A stretch of DNA of 64,000 bases, taken from contig JAHDCU010000002.1 of assembly GCA_020629715.1 (NCBI GenBank), positions 310,001 to 374,000 of the forward strand, given 5' to 3'. The translations under genes were made by a program, and so were the position numbers. This document shows, piece after piece, positions 58,999-64,000 of this stretch. The DNA is from Saprospiraceae bacterium. GTDB lineage: Bacteria; Bacteroidota; Bacteroidia; Chitinophagales; Saprospiraceae. Below the pieces are notes generated by a model. That model was not told where the DNA came from and made no database searches. It was given only the letters and a program-made list of their open reading frames with translations. Numbering within the stretch: position 1 is the first letter of the stretch; each line of letters opens with the position of its first letter.

Positions 58999-60396
58999 AT
59001 GAACTTTGATCTTATCATCATAGGTAGTGGTCCTGGTGGTTATCCAGCCGCAATACGTGCATCACAACTAGGTATGAAAGTCGCCATTGTAGAGCGAGAA
59101 AATCTTGGAGGCATATGCCTTAACTGGGGATGTATACCCACTAAAGCTCTACTCAAGAGTGCTCAGGTGTTTAACTATATTCAACATGCTGAGGATTACG
59201 GTATTAAGGTAGGATCTACCAAAGCAGACTTTAAAGGAATGATTTCCAGAAGTCGAGGCGTAGCAGACGGTATGAGCAAAGGGGTGAACTTCTTGATGAA
59301 GAAAAATAAAATCACCATCATCGAAGGAGAAGGTAAACTCTCGCGTGGTAAAAAAGTGGTGGTTACAGATGCAGCTGGTAAGAAAAAAGAATATACAGCA
59401 CCAAATATCATTGTAGCAACAGGTGGTAGAGCTAAAGAATTACCAAATTTACCCATAGATGGTAAAAAAATCATAGGATATAGACAAGCCATGACGCTTG
59501 ACAAACAACCTAAGAAAATGGTTGTAGTCGGTGCAGGAGCTATCGGTGTTGAATTTGCATATTTCTACAATTCTATCGGTACGGAGGTGACCGTAATAGA
59601 ATTCATGGATCAAGGACTTCTTCCTCGAGAAGATAAGGACGTATCAAAAGAGATCACTAAAGTATTCAAAAAAGCAGGTGTAAATGTGCTTGCAAATACC
59701 GCGGTACAAACAGTAGACACCAAAGGGAAACAATGCAAAGTCACTTACCAAGATCGCAAGACGGGTAAAGAAGAAACGATGACTTGTGATGTCGTACTCT
59801 CAGCAGCAGGGGTTACTCCTAATACAGAGAATATAGGTTTAGAGTCATTAGGTATCAAAACAGATAGAGGACTTATAGAAGTAGATGAATTTTACAGAAC
59901 TTCCGTATCTGGTATATATGCGATCGGAGATGTTGTGAAAGGTGCTGCATTAGCCCATGTTGCGACAGCAGAAGGAATTCTTTGTGTAGAAAAAATGGCT
60001 GGTCACAATCCTGAGCCCATTGACTATAATAATATACCTTCATGCACATACTGTGATCCTGAAGTAAGCAGTGTAGGTATGACAGAAGCTGCCGCCAAAG
60101 AAGCTGGTTATGAAATCAAATTAGGAAAGTTTCCATTCTCTGCGTCAGGTAAAGCAAGTGCTGCAGGAGCCAAAGCTGGCTTTGTCAAAGTTATCTACGA
60201 TGCTAAATATGGAGAACTCCTCGGTGCTCATATGGTTGGAGCCAATGTAACAGAAATGATTGCTGAGATCGTTGCTGCTAGGAAACTAGAAACCACAGGT
60301 CACGAAATGCTCAAAGCCGTACATCCACACCCAACCATGAGTGAGGCGGTAATGGAAGCAACAGCTCAGGCGTATGGTGAGGTGATACATCTTTAG
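58999..60396 (+). CDS. lpdA: Dihydrolipoyl dehydrogenase
   Basis: 465 residues from the ATG at 58999 (a TTG nine bases upstream is the alternative). FAD motif IIIGSGPGGYPAAIRA, redox disulfide C40/C45 in GGICLNWGCIPTKA, NAD motif VVVGAGAIGVEFAY and the C-terminal HPHPTMSEA with the catalytic His. It reoxidises the lipoyl arm of 2-oxoacid dehydrogenases or the glycine cleavage system. Confidence 0.95.
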   Translation: MNFDLIIIGSGPGGYPAAIRASQLGMKVAIVERENLGGICLNWGCIPTKALLKSAQVFNYIQHAEDYGIKVGSTKADFKGMISRSRGVADGMSKGVNFLMKKNKITIIEGEGKLSRGKKVVVTDAAGKKKEYTAPNIIVATGGRAKELPNLPIDGKKIIGYRQAMTLDKQPKKMVVVGAGAIGVEFAYFYNSIGTEVTVIEFMDQGLLPREDKDVSKEITKVFKKAGVNVLANTAVQTVDTKGKQCKVTYQDRKTGKEETMTCDVVLSAAGVTPNTENIGLESLGIKTDRGLIEVDEFYRTSVSGIYAIGDVVKGAALAHVATAEGILCVEKMAGHNPEPIDYNNIPSCTYCDPEVSSVGMTEAAAKEAGYEIKLGKFPFSASGKASAAGAKAGFVKVIYDAKYGELLGAHMVGANVTEMIAEIVAARKLETTGHEMLKAVHPHPTMSEAVMEATAQAYGEVIHL

Positions 60397-60397
60397 G

Positions 60398-60431
60398 CGG
60401 TTTAGCGTTTAGCGACTTAGCGACTTAGCGA
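60398..60431. repeat. Short TTTAGC/ACTTAGCG direct repeats
   Basis: The stretch reads as near-repeats of a TTAGCG unit (tttagcg, tttagcg, acttagcg, acttagcg) right after the lpdA stop. The role is unknown; it may be a slippage product. Confidence 0.7.
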
Positions 60432-60436
60432 AACTA

Positions 60437-60471
60437 AAAGAGCCAAATGAATTCGTTTCATTTGGCTTTTT
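60437..60471 (+). terminator. Rho-independent terminator after lpdA
   Basis: An 11-bp stem (AGCCAAATGAA and TTCATTTGGCT) with a five-base TTCGT loop and flanking A and T runs. It can also act on the minus strand for the YwqG-like gene, whose stop is 23 bp away. Confidence 0.85.
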
Positions 60472-60493
60472 AAAGTTTTATGTCCCTTTACAA

Positions 60494-61306
60494 TCATGTA
60501 TTTTGTAATATACATTCTATCGAAATTCTGTTTTTACCTTCATGATATCCAAAATATGCATAACCACTAGAACTTATTGTATTAAATTCTTTACCTAAAT
60601 CAAATTGCACTAACTGTCTGAATTCTTTTTCAACTTTTTGCAGTTCTTTACTTTTCGGATAAGTAGTGCAATTCAAATATTTACCAGCCCAAAAAGTATT
60701 TGTATCACCTTGAAGCGCATATGAATAGCCGAAAAGCTGGTGACTAGGTTCATTACCCTCGTGGTATTTGTCTTTAAAAAGATCATTTAAATCGTAATCA
60801 TAAATTTCTTCATCTTCCTCTCCAAGATCTAACTCCATGACTTTCCAATGTTGGTAACTTGGAATGCTTATAGTATCTCGAAAAGTCATTTTCTTTTCTT
60901 CAAAACGAAAAACATCCTCTAAATCAGTTGGGTAAGATATTGATCTGATATCTATTTTTGAAGAAAGATCTGAAATTATAATTTTATGAACAGCACCTCC
61001 AACTTCCCTATAATGATTTTTATATCCACTAATGAAAAAGGCAATCATCTTATTCCTGAAAAATTTAGGAATAAGATGCGATTGTATATCATTGAAATTT
61101 ATTTGTCCTAAAAACGCGAGAGGCTTTCTATCTATCCGAGGCCACTCAATACCTATATGCAAATCTGGAGTGCCTCCGAATTTTGATTCTTCCAATTTAG
61201 CTTTTCGTATAGACAATCCTTGTATTTTTATTGCAGGCTCAACTAAATCAATTATTTTTTGTGGGTCGATTTTCCAATCTAGATTTTTTATATCTCTTTC
61301 TAACAT
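60494..61306 (-). CDS. YwqG/DUF1963 family protein (candidate immunity protein)
   Basis: 270 residues. SKFGGTPDLHIGIEWPRID and PLAFLGQINFNDI are the DUF1963 (YwqG) core. The C-terminal part, HQLFGYSYALQGDT, follows the usual order. It lies 82 bp downstream of a lipoprotein that ends in an AHH nuclease domain, on the same strand. YwqG-type genes occur near polymorphic toxins in other bacteria, so it may be the cognate immunity protein. That is inference; a metabolic role is also possible. Confidence 0.8.
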   Translation of the reverse strand: MLERDIKNLDWKIDPQKIIDLVEPAIKIQGLSIRKAKLEESKFGGTPDLHIGIEWPRIDRKPLAFLGQINFNDIQSHLIPKFFRNKMIAFFISGYKNHYREVGGAVHKIIISDLSSKIDIRSISYPTDLEDVFRFEEKKMTFRDTISIPSYQHWKVMELDLGEEDEEIYDYDLNDLFKDKYHEGNEPSHQLFGYSYALQGDTNTFWAGKYLNCTTYPKSKELQKVEKEFRQLVQFDLGKEFNTISSSGYAYFGYHEGKNRISIECILQNT

Positions 61307-61388
61307 TTACGTTTCAACTATTTGTACTAAAGAATTTTATAAATATAAACATGCAAACTATTCACGTCCCATAAAATTGAATTGAGTA

Positions 61389-63824
61389 TTAAGGTGTATA
61401 ATTAAATGTAAGATCATTCAAATGTAAACTCGGATTAGAATCGATAAGATTTGACAAATAATTTTCAAATTTTTTAAGTTCGATGGTAACTTTGTTTGGA
61501 TTGATATTAGTTAAACCATTTGGAAATTTTGACTGTAAAATATTATCAAGACTTTCCCTTACTTGAGTGTTATAATTAGGATGGTTAGGTTGATTCCTCC
61601 ATGCGTCAATTGCCTTTCCATTGTGAGGATGATTCATGTGAAATGGTAACTCATCTGCCTTACCAGCTTTCTGAATTAGAGCATGGCCTCTATGCTCCCA
61701 AGCGACAAGATGGTGAGCTTGACGGGTATCTCCAACTGGAAGATTTAGCATTTTCCGTAAATAATTTCTATCACCAAAGTCTAGGGTTCCATCAGCTAAC
61801 TTTCGTATTCTTAATCTTTTGGTGACATCTGGTGCCACCTCTACTACTATTTTACAATATTTTCCTCCCGTCGCAGTCCATCCAATAAATGGTATTGTTG
61901 CTGCAAAAGAAAAAGCCGCATTTGTTCCATCTCCCTCGATTGTATAAAGAATTCCATTAACTAAATCAGCACCCTCTCCATAACCTGGTATTAAACCTAA
62001 AATATCTAGTTGGATATGAACTTCAGATTGTGTATATGCCATTAAACCAGCCAAATAAAACAAATGTGCCGTACAAATTTCATTACAATCAGAGTCAGGA
62101 TTTAGAGAAGACCATTGGTAACTTAATTGAATATATGCTTCTGTAAATTTTTCTGTGAATGTCGGTTTATCAGGATCATTCGATACTCCTGATGTAACTG
62201 CAACTAGAGTCTCAATACTCGCTTTATTAGTTTCTGTATATGGCCCATTCATTCCATATTTGGCAATTATTTCAGAAATTATTGTTGCCGATTTTTCTGC
62301 ATCACTATTATTCTTATTTTCATCTAAAAACTTCTTTAGGGCAGAAAGTTTATAAATATTATTTGGGTCACTAAAATAATTTGATGTTATAAGATCAGTC
62401 GATAAGTTTGACCTAGTTTTCTTTAATTCTGTTAAAATTGCCTTTTGTGCAACTGTAGAATATTCAGGACTTGATGAACAATTTATATCTCCAAGAATCT
62501 CACTCAAACTAGTTTGATCAGTGATCGCCTTGATGAAATTCTTATCAAGATGTGTCTCAAATGTTGCTTCAAATTCGGTAAAAGCTTCACAGTAACAGTC
62601 AATTTGATCAACTGAAACACATGAACTAGGATTATTTATTACATGGTTAAACATTACGGGACATGAAAAATAAAATTCGGCAAATTCGGATGTATTAATA
62701 TCTTCTTCCTCGGGAGTAGATGCGATTAGGCAATTTTCTTCATATGGGCCCCATGTCGAACAGAAGGTTTCATCATTAAAGAGTGCATCCAAATTTCCTC
62801 CTGAGTTAAGATCTATATCGAAAGTAGAACCTAAACCATCACAATTATCCAATCTCAATTCTATGAGATCCAATTCAGAAAAAAGGCCAGTATCAAGAAG
62901 TATATCAATACAATCCCATAGACTACTAGAGCGGTTATCTGAATTATTAATTTCACTGAATGGAATAGGTGTCCAATCACTTAGAAGTATCCATTTATCT
63001 GGCCAATTGCATGAACATCTAGGATTCCCTCTGCCTCCTAGGTGTTGAGGACCACAACCACAGACAACTATAAAGGTTACTCCGCCTACATTACTTGCTG
63101 TTCCTCCTATTGAACCTCCTCCACTACCTGGATTTGTACCAGTACCTGAGCCTGATCCATCTCCAGGATCCGCTCCATCTCCAGGATCTCCAGGTCCATT
63201 CCCAAATGGATCACTATTAGTATTTCCAGAGCCAGATCCTTCATCATAATTATTAACTAAATCAATACAATCCTGTACAGTTGACCAATCATAATCTGAA
63301 GAATTTTTATTTTTCACATAAGTATCAAATTTTATTAGCTTCAGTTGCTTAAAAGTATTTTGCGGTGTGATCTCCTTCTTTCCAATCTTTTCATAAAACT
63401 CCATGTAAATTACATTAACATTTCGTACCTGATTAGAGTGGTCAACTTGCACCAATAACTTGAACATTTGCAAATTTCTGATTTCTAGTATTGCAGTTAT
63501 TGTTGTACCGAATTCACTAGAATGAATTAGGGCGCTTTTATTTTTTAACCATTTAGAATTGGATCTACCTAGATCTTTAGAAATTTTATCCAATATGGGA
63601 CTCATCTCTTTAATATCACCCAACCTAATTTCATTTTCTTCATGTTCAAGACAAATGTTTCGAGTTTGGCTGATATTTAATTGTAACTCTTCAATACTCT
63701 TATGGTTATGGTCAATTTCCACGTTATCTAAAACGGAAAAACTATCATTAAAGCAACTTGACGTTATAATAGTTGAAAAGCTGAATAGAATAAATATTCG
63801 AAATATATAGTTTAATTTATCCAT
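61389..63824 (-). CDS. Lipoprotein with pretoxin-like segment and C-terminal AHH nuclease (polymorphic toxin)
   Basis: 811 residues from the ATG at 63824; an upstream start at 63872 precedes the signal peptide and is less likely. Lipobox ITSSC is near residue 24. A Gly/Ser/Asp-rich linker occupies about residues 200-250. A Cys-rich segment follows (VVCGCGPQHLGG ... CSCNWPDKW). Near residue 606 comes the pretoxin-like LDILGLIPGYGEGADLVNG and AATIPFIGWTATGGK. The C-terminal nuclease domain has the AHH motif (RQAHHLVAWEHRGH, about 703-705) and NHPHNGKAID. AHH proteins are DNase-type toxins. The YwqG-like gene is directly downstream. Confidence 0.85.
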   Translation of the reverse strand: MDKLNYIFRIFILFSFSTIITSSCFNDSFSVLDNVEIDHNHKSIEELQLNISQTRNICLEHEENEIRLGDIKEMSPILDKISKDLGRSNSKWLKNKSALIHSSEFGTTITAILEIRNLQMFKLLVQVDHSNQVRNVNVIYMEFYEKIGKKEITPQNTFKQLKLIKFDTYVKNKNSSDYDWSTVQDCIDLVNNYDEGSGSGNTNSDPFGNGPGDPGDGADPGDGSGSGTGTNPGSGGGSIGGTASNVGGVTFIVVCGCGPQHLGGRGNPRCSCNWPDKWILLSDWTPIPFSEINNSDNRSSSLWDCIDILLDTGLFSELDLIELRLDNCDGLGSTFDIDLNSGGNLDALFNDETFCSTWGPYEENCLIASTPEEEDINTSEFAEFYFSCPVMFNHVINNPSSCVSVDQIDCYCEAFTEFEATFETHLDKNFIKAITDQTSLSEILGDINCSSSPEYSTVAQKAILTELKKTRSNLSTDLITSNYFSDPNNIYKLSALKKFLDENKNNSDAEKSATIISEIIAKYGMNGPYTETNKASIETLVAVTSGVSNDPDKPTFTEKFTEAYIQLSYQWSSLNPDSDCNEICTAHLFYLAGLMAYTQSEVHIQLDILGLIPGYGEGADLVNGILYTIEGDGTNAAFSFAATIPFIGWTATGGKYCKIVVEVAPDVTKRLRIRKLADGTLDFGDRNYLRKMLNLPVGDTRQAHHLVAWEHRGHALIQKAGKADELPFHMNHPHNGKAIDAWRNQPNHPNYNTQVRESLDNILQSKFPNGLTNINPNKVTIELKKFENYLSNLIDSNPSLHLNDLTFNYTP

Positions 63825-64000
63825 TATTTTTTGAAATTTATTTGCCCATAACTCGTACAAACTTAATGCCAAAAGACGAATATCTACTCGACTAAGCGCC
63901 TAGCTAAGTTGATACATAATTAATGTATTTAGCATTGTAATGTTCCATAATTTCAGGCCACGAGCCAATAGAATATTTGTATATTATTAATGCACTTAGC
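63825..64000. other. No gene seen at the right edge
   Basis: AT-rich sequence upstream of the lipoprotein toxin gene. No start codon context, hairpin or promoter box that I could support. Its promoter must lie here or beyond the edge. Confidence 0.6.

Noticed and set aside
60398-60431. TTAGC repeats as a CRISPR or telomere-like array
   Set aside because: The unit is only 7-8 bases, with four imperfect copies and no spacers.

Overview
The window looks like a chromosomal piece of a free-living member of the phylum Bacteroidota, most like the Saprospiria/Saprospiraceae. The evidence is type IX secretion (T9SS) C-terminal sorting domains on several secreted proteins, Cys-lipobox lipoproteins, DxDxDG repeat modules typical of Saprospiraceae surface proteins, promoter -7 boxes of the Bacteroidota form TAnnTTTG, futalosine-pathway menaquinone genes, bacillithiol deacetylase BshB1, a Cys-type CcmE and sphingolipid genes. 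The sequence is AT-rich and densely coding. I found no rRNA, tRNA, CRISPR array, insertion sequence or prophage.

Layout. 1-4 kb: two neighbouring paralogous secreted proteins with DxDxDG repeats; the first runs off the left edge. 4-13 kb: HMG-CoA lyase, a trans-sulfuration-type PLP enzyme, a TauE/SafE permease, a DinB-like protein, PEP carboxykinase, a SRPBCC protein, photolyase, a TPR-like lipoprotein and an SDR. 13-25 kb: a CotH/lamin-tail T9SS protein, a GNAT, a PorV/PorQ-like barrel followed 2 bp later by futalosine hydrolase, a DUF3810 membrane metallopeptidase-like protein, thioredoxin, a HAD phosphatase, a DUF1853 gene broken by a one-base frameshift, a flavoprotein, DUF58, PPK2 and an Hsp15-like protein. 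25-33 kb: a carotenoid pair (crtI and a CruF-like gene), an acyl-CoA carboxylase beta subunit, an RlmL-type methyltransferase, small secreted proteins, bshB1, fabH and mqnA.

33.7-42.4 kb is the most coherent block: ten same-strand, closely packed or overlapping genes that together look able to make inositol phosphoryl-ceramide from simple precursors. They are a PI-phosphate synthase-like CDP-alcohol phosphotransferase, a DUF4833 protein, an Aur1-like PAP2 enzyme, serine palmitoyltransferase, a GNAT (candidate ceramide synthase), an NAD-dependent reductase (candidate CerR), myo-inositol-phosphate synthase, a PgpA-like phosphatase, a GtrA-like membrane protein and a diacylglycerol-type lipid kinase. 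A PLP decarboxylase follows.

44-60 kb: an M60-like (enhancin) T9SS metallopeptidase, an FtsE-like ATPase, ccmE-ccmF, a ParE/RelE-type toxin-antitoxin pair wedged before a DUF2520 gene, uridine kinase, a CNT nucleoside transporter, a DEAD-box helicase, a ChlI-like AAA ATPase and dihydrolipoyl dehydrogenase. The right end (60.5-63.8 kb) holds a lipoprotein with a pretoxin-like segment and a C-terminal AHH nuclease domain, followed by a YwqG/DUF1963 gene. This is a probable polymorphic toxin-immunity pair.
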